A DNA stretch of 64,000 nucleotides from Cupriavidus sp. U2 (GTDB lineage Bacteria > Pseudomonadota > Gammaproteobacteria > Burkholderiales > Burkholderiaceae): positions 435,382-499,381 of the forward strand of contig NZ_RCOG02000032.1 of NCBI RefSeq assembly GCF_009663685.2, given 5' to 3'. The notes below the pieces were generated by a model. The model was not told the origin of the DNA. It made no database searches and saw nothing but the letters and a program-made list of their open reading frames with translations. The translations under genes were made by a program, and so were the position numbers. Shown piece after piece: positions 11,201 to 18,909 of this stretch. Each line of letters starts with the position of its first letter. Positions within the stretch are counted from its first letter, which is position 1.

Positions 11201-11875
11201 CGGATCGCCGGCATCCCGGAACGCCCACCACTCGTTGCGCGCGTGGAACATGCGATCGAGCAGGCTGCGCGCCTGGAAGTCGCCCACCGCATCGACCAGC
11301 TGTTCATAGGCTTCGCGCAGATCGGCATGCTGCGGATGGGCCAGCGCGCGCCAGAACGGCGCCCAGGCCTCGCGCTTCATGCGCAGGGCGTCCTCGCGCA
11401 GCGACGCACCGGGCACGATGCCCGACGACAGCGGCGCGCCACGCAGCAGCGTGCCGAACCAGCCGTGGAAGGTGTCGATGGCCATGCGGCCCGGCGATGC
11501 CAGCACCTGCGCATGCAGCAGGCGGGCGCGCGGCAGCGCGGCGCGCGCGGCATCGGGGGACAGGCCGCGCATTTCCAGCTGGGCCAGCACGGCGTCGTCC
11601 GACCCGCTGGCCAGTTGCGACAGCACTTCCAGCAAGCGTTCGCGCATCTCCTCGGCGGCCTTGCGTGTGAACGTGATGGCCAGGATCTCGTGCGGTGCGG
11701 CGCCGGCCAGCAGCAGGCGCACCAGCCGCGCCACCAGCAGCCAGGTCTTGCCGCTGCCCGCGCAGGCCTCGACCACGACCGAGCGTGCCGGGTCGCACGC
11801 GGCGCGTGTGAAATCGGCCTCGCCCACGGGCTGGCCATCGCGCAGATAGGGGTGGATGTCCTGACTGGCGTTCAT
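8255..11875 (-). CDS. UvrD/Rep-type helicase with C-terminal nuclease, AddA/RecB-like
   Basis: A 1206-aa superfamily 1A helicase-nuclease, likely the helicase subunit of an AddAB-like end-resection complex. Residues 37-44 are Walker A (ACAGSGKT), followed by the TFTRKAAEEM block. LLLDEFQDTNPLQW is motif II, GDPKQSIYRFRRAD motif III, and LTVHAAKGLEAPFVV lies in the motif V region. The C-terminus has the PD-(D/E)XK nuclease signature RIDRLVEFDDRVVIIDYKQ. The ATG at 11875 overlaps the upstream gene's stop (ATGA, 11872-11875), implying translational coupling with the AddB-like partner; a longer in-frame start would lie inside that partner. Burkholderiales may also carry RecBCD elsewhere, so the exact division of labour is unknown. 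I leave the symbol empty because these proteins diverge from Bacillus AddA. Confidence 0.9.
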   Translation of the reverse strand: MNASQDIHPYLRDGQPVGEADFTRAACDPARSVVVEACAGSGKTWLLVARLVRLLLAGAAPHEILAITFTRKAAEEMRERLLEVLSQLASGSDDAVLAQLEMRGLSPDAARAALPRARLLHAQVLASPGRMAIDTFHGWFGTLLRGAPLSSGIVPGASLREDALRMKREAWAPFWRALAHPQHADLREAYEQLVDAVGDFQARSLLDRMFHARNEWWAFRDAGDPARRLAQDLGDDATADVLVEALADDDWLEECAQLALTLGRAGKTEQTHASRLVDGLRAVRAWRDAGAAPGDAAAQAFGQLRAAFFTDAGKPRSMKATAALVKICGGEGGAEDLIARVADHCARLDEIAARRCEAAVLAINLALYRLGDALLERYQRYKGEQRAMDFADLEWLAARLMADEETATYLQVRLDARYRHLLLDEFQDTNPLQWRILQGWLAGYQGLGDKPTVFLVGDPKQSIYRFRRADARLFDAARDMLQAEFRATVLRTNRTRRNRPEVLDWVNAVFDHARADGRYPLYETQTTALKEPGGPVWLLPLVEAEDAAGAGADDDRPAGDRHRDTLTQPRVQQGDSLRFEEGRRVAAWLHYLREHVPVREGDVSRPATWRDMHLLVRRKTYLPDYERALREAGIPCLSPRRGGLLTTLEALDISALLAFLMTPESDLDLAHVLKSPIVGATDDDLILLASIEGEGGWWSRIANGLPEHVSDALRAGVARLRGWLALAPHEPVHDLIDHIYHHGEVRRRYAEAAPSAIREQVLANLDAFLKLSLDLDGGRYPSLPKFIDELQEIRRGDEDESPDEGGMGEGVEDTEAEPDDAGDSQLDAVHILTVHAAKGLEAPFVVLLDANHSDPAADRGGILVDWPPASSAPRHFSAYGKRSERGLARAPMFEAEAALAERENWNLLYVAMTRAQQGLLVSGVKGRASKAAREEANGAEIAGSWYVRLAGAAVGDEVSAYPETGIAAADTLGAASERVRYTDFRLRYRGADDVAAGEGAGGTAEAVAEAGFEDEAEATVFDAEAAAHGELVHALLERLTRYPEAFAGVPDAATVMRWFPLAGAGAPLARDRWQRQAEAAVADLRAMLAAPALRPLLFAPDAVSARNEVELYDGRGRLLRIDRLVEFDDRVVIIDYKQRLLPQEHAAYGAQLARYVAAVQPVFPGKRIEAGVATAAGEWIDAEVLRASTPSRTSAPIATTQQGSLF

Positions 11876-14814
11876 GAGCGAAGATCCGGCAAGGCGGTGG
11901 ATTCCCAGAAGCCCTTGCGGCACAGGCCGCGCGCTTCGCAATAGGTACAGGCGGCGGCATCGCCGAATGCGGGCAGCTTCGCGCCCTGCCGCAGACGGCC
12001 GACGTCATGCCGCAGCTGACGCTCCAGCCACGTCACGGCGGCCTGGAATTCGGGCAGATCGACTTCGCGCTGCGCGCCGGGGGCGCTGTCGCGGCCGCCC
12101 TGCTTCACGCCTTCCAGCGCCACCCAGCTGCCGGCCACGGCATCGGCGCGCAGCAGGCCGTAGAACGCCAGCTGGCAGTCTTCCTCGGCATCGCCCACTT
12201 TGCGGCGCAGGCGGCTGGCGGGCTGCGTCTTGTAGTCGAGCACCGCGTGCGCGCCGTCCGGACCCTTGTCGAGGCGGTCGATCCGGCCGGCCAGCCGCAG
12301 CGGCACGCCGTCGGGCATCGCCACATCGACGCCGGCGTCCAGTTCGCCGCCGCGCCAGTGCCAGCCCATTTCCTCGCGGGCGGCCTGCCACGCCACGTAC
12401 GACGGCAGTACCTCGCACCAGCGGCGGTAGTAGCTGATCGCGTTGCCGTCCTCCGCGATCTGCTTGCCGAACACGGTGTCGGAGATCTGCTGCAGGCGGG
12501 CCAGCCGCCGGGCGTCGTCGCGCTCGCCGGTGTCGTGGACTTCCTGGTGGTACTGCAGCAGCACGTGGTGCAGCAGGTTGCCGATATCGCGCTTTTCGAG
12601 GTCGTCGTTGAGCGATTCGAGCCCGGCCAGGCCCAGCATGCGTCCCGCGAAAAACTGATAAGGACACCGGCGCAGCATGTTGTACGCCGCCGCGCTCCAG
12701 CGGGCCGGCACGCGTTCCGGCGCGACCGGCGCGGGCATATGGCCGGGCTGCGCGAAAGTGTCGAGCAGCTGCGGCGCGGCGCTGGCCTCGATCGGCGCCC
12801 CGGCGCGCGCGCAGCAGGCGGACAGCCGCTCGATCCAGCCCGACACGTGATGCGGCTCGCCGCGGCTGCCGTAGCGTTGCCAGGTCAGCACCACGTCGTC
12901 GTTGTTGAGCAGCACTTCGGCCAGGTCGCGCGCCTGCTGCGCGAAGCGCGCCTCGCGATCTTCCAGGCCCAGTTCGCGCCGCATCTGGTTCGAGAAGAAC
13001 ATCAGCTCGGCCGCGCTGGACGGCAACTGGGCGTCATCGCATCCCACGACCACCACGCCGTCGAAGCGGCGCATCCGCGCGCCGTTGAGCGGCAGGATCG
13101 TGATGCGCGACTGGCTCTGCGCCAGCGGTTCCTTGTAGGCCACCGTTTCGAGCAGCGCGGCCAGCATGGCGCGGAATTCCTGCTGGTTCAGCGTGGCATG
13201 GCTGCCGGTTTCGTCGTGGGCCAGTTCCGCCAGCCGCGCCAGCGCATCGAGCAATTGCTGGCCGGCATCGTCGGCGGCCAGCGCGGGACGCATCGCCAGC
13301 GCATCGAGCGTGGCATCGAGCCGCCCCAGCCAGACCGACAGCGGCTGCTGGGCATGGCCGCGCGGCCACTGGCCGGCTTCATCGGCCAGCGTGGCGATCA
13401 GGCCGCGCGCGGCGGCGCGCACGTGCAGCGTCGCGTCGCTGGCCTGCATGGCCTCGGCATCGGCCACCACCGTCCCGTCGCGCTCCGCGAACAGGTGGCG
13501 CAGCCGGGTCCAGCCGCCGGTAATCACGTCGCGCCGGATCTGCCGCTCCAGCAGCGCGATGGCCGCGCCACGGTGGGCGGCGTCGGGCAGGCAGAACGGT
13601 GACTTCAGCAGGTCCAGCAAGGCGGCGGTATCGCCGTCGCGCACGAGCACGTCGAACCAGCGCATCAGCGCGGCAGCGGCGCGCGTGGTGGACAGCTTCC
13701 AGCCCGTTTCATCGCGTACCGGCGCACCGGCCCGCTTCAGCAGCGCGCGCGTGCGGCGCGCCACCACGCGATCGTGCGCCACCAGGGCCACATGCTTGCG
13801 GCCCTCGTTCAGCCATTGCACGAGCTGGGCCGCCGCGGCCGCGGCCTCGTCCTCGAAACGGGCACTGCCGATGACCCGCACGCGCGGGCGCGCCGCGGGC
13901 AGCGTCCGGGGCAGCGCGGGCAGCGCGGCATCCGTGGGCAGCCTGCCGGCACCACGATCCGCGCCAGCCTCGCCGTCGTCCCCGTCCGGCTGCGCCGGTT
14001 CGGCACGGCGCGCCTCGGGCCACAACGCCAGCAGCGTCTGGTACCAGTCGGCGTCGGCTGCCGCTTCGCCGCCGGTCCAGTCGTAGCCCACTTCCAGCGT
14101 CGGCACCGCTTCGCCGGCCTGCTGCAGGAAGCTGGCCTCGATGGGCTCGGGCGGTGTCGGGCCGATCCACACCACCGGCCCGGCCACCTGCTGCGCCAGA
14201 CGCTGCAAGGCACGGCGACGGGCCGGCAAGGGGTCGTCCGGGCCCGACAGCATCTGCCAGAAGGCCAGCACGATCTGGGCCTCCTGGCCAAGAAACCGCT
14301 CGGACAGATGGGCGTAGGTACGCTGCAGCGCACCTTGCAGCAGCGCGGCGCGGTCGTCGCCATCCACGTCGTCATCCTCGCGAATGGCGGCGTCCTCGAG
14401 CCATCGCGCGCTCAGTTCGTCGCTGATCGACAGCAGCGTCTGCGCCAGCCCCCAGGCGGCGCCCTCGGTCTGGGCGCCGAAGGCGGTGCGCAGCCAGTCC
14501 TGCGCGCGAATGGCCTGCTGCACGGCCAGCAGGCGCGCGGCGTGGCTGCGCGCGGGTGCCGGTTCGGCATCGAGATCGGGAGGCAGGTCCAGCAGCCAGT
14601 GGCCCAGCGTCAGCACGCGCGGCAGCAGGCGCGGCTGCCCGGCCGCGCGTGCCGCGGCATCGAGCGCCTGGCGCACGCCGGGAATCTGCGCGGCCGTCGG
14701 CACGACCACGTGCGCGGCCGACGCGGCGGGGCCGCAGTGGTCAAGGAAGTACCACGTCGCCGTGGCAGCCTGTTCGAGAAACGACGGGCCTGGAGGAAAC
14801 GAAAGCCGGGTCAT
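11872..14814 (-). CDS. PD-(D/E)XK nuclease family DNA repair protein, AddB-like
   Basis: A 980-aa partner of the downstream helicase, resembling AddB and the Burkholderiales 'probable DNA repair protein' family. The N-terminal half looks like a degraded helicase fold without a clear Walker A. The C-terminus has the nuclease signature (RIDRLDKGPDGAHAVLDYKTQ). Four cysteines resemble the AddB iron-sulfur staple: one in RRCPYQFFAGRM before the nuclease core, and three in CTYCEARGLC near the C-terminus. That arrangement is established for AddB; applying it here is inference. It overlaps the helicase gene by 4 bp, so the two form an operon and probably a heterodimer that processes double-strand breaks. 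Confidence 0.87.
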   Translation of the reverse strand: MTRLSFPPGPSFLEQAATATWYFLDHCGPAASAAHVVVPTAAQIPGVRQALDAAARAAGQPRLLPRVLTLGHWLLDLPPDLDAEPAPARSHAARLLAVQQAIRAQDWLRTAFGAQTEGAAWGLAQTLLSISDELSARWLEDAAIREDDDVDGDDRAALLQGALQRTYAHLSERFLGQEAQIVLAFWQMLSGPDDPLPARRRALQRLAQQVAGPVVWIGPTPPEPIEASFLQQAGEAVPTLEVGYDWTGGEAAADADWYQTLLALWPEARRAEPAQPDGDDGEAGADRGAGRLPTDAALPALPRTLPAARPRVRVIGSARFEDEAAAAAAQLVQWLNEGRKHVALVAHDRVVARRTRALLKRAGAPVRDETGWKLSTTRAAAALMRWFDVLVRDGDTAALLDLLKSPFCLPDAAHRGAAIALLERQIRRDVITGGWTRLRHLFAERDGTVVADAEAMQASDATLHVRAAARGLIATLADEAGQWPRGHAQQPLSVWLGRLDATLDALAMRPALAADDAGQQLLDALARLAELAHDETGSHATLNQQEFRAMLAALLETVAYKEPLAQSQSRITILPLNGARMRRFDGVVVVGCDDAQLPSSAAELMFFSNQMRRELGLEDREARFAQQARDLAEVLLNNDDVVLTWQRYGSRGEPHHVSGWIERLSACCARAGAPIEASAAPQLLDTFAQPGHMPAPVAPERVPARWSAAAYNMLRRCPYQFFAGRMLGLAGLESLNDDLEKRDIGNLLHHVLLQYHQEVHDTGERDDARRLARLQQISDTVFGKQIAEDGNAISYYRRWCEVLPSYVAWQAAREEMGWHWRGGELDAGVDVAMPDGVPLRLAGRIDRLDKGPDGAHAVLDYKTQPASRLRRKVGDAEEDCQLAFYGLLRADAVAGSWVALEGVKQGGRDSAPGAQREVDLPEFQAAVTWLERQLRHDVGRLRQGAKLPAFGDAAACTYCEARGLCRKGFWESTALPDLRS

Positions 14815-14880
14815 GAATGGTAGGGACCGAAACGTATCAGCGATGCGGGGCGACCCGGGCGCCCCGGACGCACGCGAAAG

Positions 14881-15150
14881 TCAGTTGCCGCCCCGCCCGC
14901 CACCTTCCAGGCGCGCACGCAGTTCGCGGGCGGTTTCCAGCAATCCCTCGTAGCCGGAGCGCGCATGCTCGGGCAGGTCGGGGTCGCCAATCAGCGTGCC
15001 GAGGGTTTCCATCACGCTGTACACCAGCCCCTTGGCGGCGCCGGTGGCGATGCTGTCGGTTTCGACGGCGCTGTTCAGGTGTGCCAGTGCTTCGCTCAAC
15101 TGGTCCGCATCGGGGGTATCGGTATCGGGCTTGCGAGGATCGGGCGTCAT
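14881..15150 (-). CDS. Small hypothetical protein (89 aa)
   Basis: I do not recognise the family. The product is acidic at the start (MTPDPRKPDTDTPDADQ), then mainly helical, with a Gly/Arg C-terminus. No signal peptide, membrane segment or metal motif is visible. The start at 15150 is chosen because the sequence upstream is low-complexity and Arg-rich. It is on the same strand as, and 66 bp upstream of, the AddB-like gene, so it could be the first gene of that operon. Base composition matches the neighbours. The frame is open and codon-like, but its reality as a gene is only moderately supported. Confidence 0.6.
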   Translation of the reverse strand: MTPDPRKPDTDTPDADQLSEALAHLNSAVETDSIATGAAKGLVYSVMETLGTLIGDPDLPEHARSGYEGLLETARELRARLEGGGRGGN

Positions 15151-15613
15151 GATCGATGGCCTATGTCGGAAGGGGCACGGTTTGCGCATCCGGCCTGCCA
15201 TTCTACGCGCAGCGCGGATGCGGTCCGTCCAAGTGCATTCTAGATCATGCCCCGCGCCTTGTTCTACGGGAAATCCCCAGCCGGCCGGGCGCTGCCCGCC
15301 ACAAACACCTCCAATGAGGGATGCCGATTGAGCGGGTCTCTCGCGCCGATTGAAACTATCATCGGCAACGGAAGCCGGGGCGCGGCACAATGTGCCCGTG
15401 ACCGGCGCGAACGCCCTGTGGCGCGCGGCGCGGGGCGGGTGAGGCCGGGGCTTGAAATCCGGCAAGCTGGTAACATATCGGCGTCAATGGCGGCGCGTGT
15501 CGCCACGCAGTGCCGTCCGGCGTCCCTGCACGATCTCGTGTAAGGTAACGGTTCAGCCCCACGGCAGTTGCCCGCCTTCAACATAAACTGAGCAAAACCT
15601 GAGGTTCCCCGCC
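15151..15613. other. Intergenic region upstream of trxA
   Basis: 463 bp between divergent genes. No convincing coding frame. It must contain the trxA promoter: TTGAAA (15452-15457) with CATATC (15474-15479) at 16-bp spacing is a weak candidate. Nothing else recognised. Confidence 0.4.
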
Positions 15614-15940
15614 ATGAGCGACCAAATCAAGTATGTGAGCGACGCATCGTTCGACACCGATGTGCTCAAGTCCGACAAGCCCGTGCTGCTGGACTTCTGG
15701 GCTGAGTGGTGCGGGCCCTGCAAGATGATTGCCCCGATCCTGGACGAAGTCGCGAAGGACTACGGCGACCGCGTGCAGATCGCCAAGATCAACGTGGACG
15801 AAAACCAGCAGGTGCCGGCCAAGTTCGGCATTCGCGGCATCCCGACGCTGATCCTGTTCAAGAACGGTGAAGTCGTGGCCCAGAAGGTTGGCGCGCTGTC
15901 GAAGTCGCAGCTGACCTCGTTCCTGGACGCACAGGTCTAA
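15614..15940 (+). CDS. trxA: Thioredoxin 1
   Basis: A 108-aa cytoplasmic thiol-disulfide reductase. The active site WCGPC places the redox cysteines at residues 33 and 36. The conserved Asp in LLDFWAEW, the cis-Pro loop GIRGIPTL and the C-terminal GALSKSQLTSFLD complete the fold. It supplies electrons to ribonucleotide reductase, methionine sulfoxide reductases and thioredoxin-coupled arsenate reductases; the ArsC at 44.9 kb is of that mechanistic class, so the two may work together. Length is typical, and the start follows a purine-rich ribosome-binding site (CTGAGG). It sits upstream of rho, the conserved trxA-rho order of beta- and gammaproteobacteria, but rho has its own promoter-like element in the 181-bp gap. 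Confidence 0.98.
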   Translation: MSDQIKYVSDASFDTDVLKSDKPVLLDFWAEWCGPCKMIAPILDEVAKDYGDRVQIAKINVDENQQVPAKFGIRGIPTLILFKNGEVVAQKVGALSKSQLTSFLDAQV

Positions 15941-16027
15941 GCCACCGACCTCCGGCGGGGGCCTCGAGCCCCGGCCTGGCATGATCCGGCCTCGCGGGCG
16001 CCAGTTCTGGCGCGCCGGCCGGATTGT

Positions 16028-16035
16028 GCTAAGAT
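16028..16035 (+). promoter_or_regulatory. Extended -10 promoter element upstream of rho
   Basis: TGCTAAGAT (16027-16035) is an extended -10 motif (TG-N-TAAGAT), leaving an 80-nt leader before rho. No good -35 is present at 17 bp, which is acceptable for extended -10 promoters. The leader could host Rho autoregulation, but no specific structure is claimed. Confidence 0.5.
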
Positions 16036-16121
16036 GCGACCCAACAACTTCCCCGAGCGTTCGCTCATTCCTTCCCCCTCCTTAGGTCTTGCCCGTCCGG
16101 GCCCTTCTGTACCCCTTGTCT

Positions 16122-17384
16122 ATGCACCTGACAGAACTCAAATCGCTTCACGTGTCTGCGCTTCTCGAAATGGCGGCTACGCTCGAGATCGACAACGCAC
16201 AACGGATGCGCAAACAGGAACTGATGTTTGCGATCCTGAAGAAGCGCGCCAAGATGGGCGAAACCATCTACGGAGACGGCACGCTGGAAGTTCTGCCCGA
16301 TGGCTTCGGTTTCCTGCGCTCGCCGGAAACGTCGTACCTGGCCAGCACGGATGACATCTACATCAGCCCGTCGCAGATCCGCCGCTTCAACCTCCACACC
16401 GGTGACTCGATCGAAGGCGAAGTGCGTACGCCGAAGGACGGCGAGCGGTACTTTGCACTGGTCAAGGTGGACAAGGTCAACGGGCAGCCGCCCGAAGCGG
16501 TGAAGAACCGCATCATGTTCGAGAACCTGACGCCGCTGCATCCGAACCGGCCGCTCACGCTCGAACGCGACATCCGCGCCGAAGAGAACATCACCGGCCG
16601 CATCATCGACATGATCGCCCCGATCGGCCGTGGCCAGCGCGCGCTGCTGGTGGCGTCGCCGAAATCCGGCAAGACCGTGATGCTGCAGCACATCGCCCAT
16701 GCGATTGCCAACAACCATCCGGAAGCCGACCTCTTCGTGCTGCTGATCGACGAGCGCCCCGAAGAAGTGACCGAAATGCAGCGCTCGGTGCGCGGCGAGG
16801 TGGTGGCGTCGACGTTCGACGAGCCGGCCATCCGTCACGTGCAGGTGGCCGAAATGGTCATCGAGAAGGCCAAGCGCCTGGTGGAACTGAAGCGCGACGT
16901 GGTGATCCTGCTGGACTCGATCACGCGTCTGGCCCGCGCCTACAACACGGTGGTGCCGGCCTCGGGCAAGGTGCTGACCGGCGGTGTGGACGCCAACGCG
17001 CTGCAGCGCCCGAAGCGTTTCTTCGGTGCCGCGCGTAACCTGGAAGAAGGTGGTTCGCTGACCATCATCGCCACCGCGCTGATCGAAACCGGCAGCCGCA
17101 TGGACGACGTGATCTACGAAGAATTCAAGGGCACCGGCAACATGGAAGTGCACCTGGAACGCCGCCTGGCGGAAAAGCGCGTCTACCCCGCCATCAACCT
17201 GAACAAGTCCGGCACGCGCCGCGAGGAACTGCTGATCAAGCCGGAAATCCTCCAGAAGATCTGGATCCTGCGCAAGTTCATTTCGGACATGGACGAAGTC
17301 CAGGCGATGGAATTCATCCTGGACAAGATGAAACCGACGAAGAACAACGCAGAGTTCTTCGACATGATGCGTCGCGGCGGCTGA
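16122..17384 (+). CDS. rho: Transcription termination factor Rho
   Basis: A hexameric RNA-dependent ATPase (420 aa) that ends transcription of untranslated RNA. The N-terminal RNA-binding domain begins MHLTELKSLHVSALLEMA and contains the RNP-like GFGFLRSP (61-68). Walker A is ASPKSGKT (178-185). Also visible are the Q-loop/secondary RNA-site region KVLTGGVDANALQRPKRFFGAARNLEEGGSLT and the C-terminal LDKMKPTKNNAEFFDMMRRGG. The start is the ATG at 16122, giving the standard N-terminus; an upstream ATG at 16089 in the same frame adds 11 unrelated residues. An intrinsic terminator follows directly. Confidence 0.98.
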   Translation: MHLTELKSLHVSALLEMAATLEIDNAQRMRKQELMFAILKKRAKMGETIYGDGTLEVLPDGFGFLRSPETSYLASTDDIYISPSQIRRFNLHTGDSIEGEVRTPKDGERYFALVKVDKVNGQPPEAVKNRIMFENLTPLHPNRPLTLERDIRAEENITGRIIDMIAPIGRGQRALLVASPKSGKTVMLQHIAHAIANNHPEADLFVLLIDERPEEVTEMQRSVRGEVVASTFDEPAIRHVQVAEMVIEKAKRLVELKRDVVILLDSITRLARAYNTVVPASGKVLTGGVDANALQRPKRFFGAARNLEEGGSLTIIATALIETGSRMDDVIYEEFKGTGNMEVHLERRLAEKRVYPAINLNKSGTRREELLIKPEILQKIWILRKFISDMDEVQAMEFILDKMKPTKNNAEFFDMMRRGG

Positions 17385-17407
17385 TATCGGCCAGTTGCCT
17401 CCGGCAT

Positions 17408-17441
17408 GAAAAGGCGTACCCTTCGGGTGCGCCTTTTTTCT
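17408..17441 (+). terminator. Intrinsic terminator of rho
   Basis: A 10-bp stem (AAGGCGTACC, 17411-17420, with GGTGCGCCTT, 17426-17435; one G-U pair) around a CUUCG loop, followed by a run of T. It lies 26 bp after the rho stop codon. Confidence 0.85.
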
Positions 17442-17480
17442 TTTCCGATTCCGCTCCGACCCCGCATTCACGCCTTCGAC

Positions 17481-18326
17481 ATGTTCGGCAAACTGTCCAG
17501 CTACCTGCGCGCCCGCTCGCGCGAACGCAAGCTCGCGCACTACGCCATCCCGGATGACCTCTGGACCCGCACCGTGGCCGCCCTGCCGTTCGTCCAACGC
17601 TATGGCACCGACGACCTGGCCGCGCTGCGCGAACTGGCCACGCTGTTCATCGCCAGCAAGGAATATTCGACCGCCCACGAGCTGGAGCTGACCGACGAGA
17701 TGGTGGTGGGCGTGGCCGTCCAGGCCTGCGTGCCGATCCTGAAGCTTGGCATCGAGTGGTATCGCGGCTGGCACGGCATCGTGCTGTATCCGGGCGAGTT
17801 TCTGATCCGCAAGACCGTCGAAGACGATATCGGCCTGGTGCATGGCGTGGAAGAGGAAGCCAGCGGCGAAGCCTGGGAGCACGGCCCGGTGATCCTGTCC
17901 TGGCAGGACGTCAACATGCCCGGATCGGGCGTCGACAATGGATCGGACTCATATAACGTGGTCATCCACGAGTTCGCCCACAAGCTGGACATGCTCGACG
18001 GCGAACCCGATGGCGTGCCGCCGTTCTCGCGCGTGCTGCATCCCGGCATCGATGCGGAACAGTGGGCCGAGTCCCTGCTCACGCAGTACGATGCGTTCGC
18101 CGACGCCTGCGAGGCGGTGCCGGATGCCAGCTGGGACCACCCGGCACGCCTGCCACCCCGGCTGCGCGTCATCGACCCGTATGGCTGCGAGGCGCCGAGC
18201 GAGTTTTTTGCCGTGGCGTCCGAGTCATTTTTCGTCGATCCGAAGGGCCTGCGCGAACACTGGCCGGCGCTCTATGCGGTGCTCGGCCAGTTCTACCGGC
18301 AGGACCCCGCTTCGAGTGCTACATAG
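17481..18326 (+). CDS. MtfA-like zinc metallopeptidase (M90 family)
   Basis: A 281-aa cytoplasmic protein of the M90/DUF980 family typified by E. coli MtfA. The zinc-binding signature HEFAHKLD (163-170; HExxH plus downstream D) is present, and the conserved APSEFFAVASESFF block near residue 240 should supply the third metal ligand (Glu). Family blocks IASKEYSTAHELELTDEM and VLYPGEFLI are also clear. E. coli MtfA is an aminopeptidase that binds the Mlc repressor; whether this protein has such a partner is unknown. The start at 17481 (MFGKLSSYL) is preferred because upstream codons cover the rho terminator. Confidence 0.9.
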   Translation: MFGKLSSYLRARSRERKLAHYAIPDDLWTRTVAALPFVQRYGTDDLAALRELATLFIASKEYSTAHELELTDEMVVGVAVQACVPILKLGIEWYRGWHGIVLYPGEFLIRKTVEDDIGLVHGVEEEASGEAWEHGPVILSWQDVNMPGSGVDNGSDSYNVVIHEFAHKLDMLDGEPDGVPPFSRVLHPGIDAEQWAESLLTQYDAFADACEAVPDASWDHPARLPPRLRVIDPYGCEAPSEFFAVASESFFVDPKGLREHWPALYAVLGQFYRQDPASSAT

Positions 18327-18371
18327 ATCACCAACAATCGCAGCGGCACACCGGAAATCGTGGCCCGGATA

Positions 18372-18401
18372 TTGCCCAGGCTCTTGTTTTTCTGCCATAA
18401 T
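18372..18401 (+). promoter_or_regulatory. Probable promoter of the L31 type B gene
   Basis: A -35 TTGCCC (18372-18377) and -10 CATAAT (18396-18401) with an 18-bp spacer, about 95 nt upstream of the L31 start. The -10 matches consensus at 5 of 6 positions. Confidence 0.55.
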
Positions 18402-18495
18402 CCCGGTTTGCCCGTTATCGGCAAGTGGTTCGCTCGTCGCAAGCAGGCTGCGGCACCACGGAGCGGACTGGCTACCCAACCTGAAAGGAAGCACC

Positions 18496-18753
18496 ATGAA
18501 AGAAGGCATTCACCCGAATTATCGCGAAGTCCTGTTCCACGACGTGTCGAACGACTTCAAGTTCGTGACCCGCTCGACGATCCAGACCAAGGACACGATC
18601 GAACACGAAGGCAAGACCTACCCGCTGGCCAAGATCGAAGTGTCGTCGGAATCGCATCCGTTCTACACCGGCCAACAGAAGATCATGGACACGGCTGGCC
18701 GCGTCGAGAAGTTCCGCCAGAAGTTCGGCAGCAAGCTGGCCGCCAAGAAGTAA
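18496..18753 (+). CDS. rpmE2: 50S ribosomal protein L31, type B
   Basis: An 85-aa ribosomal protein L31 of the type B class (MKEGIHPNYREVLFHDVSNDFKFVT...). It has no CxxC zinc motifs, the hallmark of the C-minus paralogue that in many bacteria replaces zinc-bound L31 under zinc limitation; whether a zinc-containing copy exists elsewhere cannot be seen here. The HPFYTG block and basic C-terminus (KFGSKLAAKK) are typical. It starts with an AAGGAAG ribosome-binding site and ends just before a strong terminator, so it is probably a single-gene unit. Confidence 0.97.
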   Translation: MKEGIHPNYREVLFHDVSNDFKFVTRSTIQTKDTIEHEGKTYPLAKIEVSSESHPFYTGQQKIMDTAGRVEKFRQKFGSKLAAKK

Positions 18754-18820
18754 TTGGCCGACGCTACCAAGCGACTGCGGCGCGCAACAGGACAGATGCT
18801 CCTGGCACGCGCAACCTGAC

Positions 18821-18850
18821 AAAGAGGCAGCATCGGCTGCCTCTTTGCAT
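18821..18850 (+). terminator. Intrinsic terminator of rpmE2
   Basis: A perfect 11-bp stem AAAGAGGCAGC / GCTGCCTCTTT (18821-18831 with 18836-18846) with an ATCG loop, 68 bp after the L31 stop codon. Confidence 0.85.
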
Positions 18851-18909
18851 TTGTGGCCCACAATAGCGTTTCGCGCACGCTCAACCAGGGCTACCCCGAT
18901 TTTCCGCCG

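Noticed and set aside
16065..17882. Minus-strand open frame of 605 codons opposite rho
   Set aside because: His/Arg/Val-rich antisense frame; rho is unmistakable on the plus strand.
18853..18909. Longer start for the membrane glycosyltransferase
   Set aside because: The extra 19 residues begin at the L31 terminator and are not like a family N-terminus; ATG 18910 is preferred.
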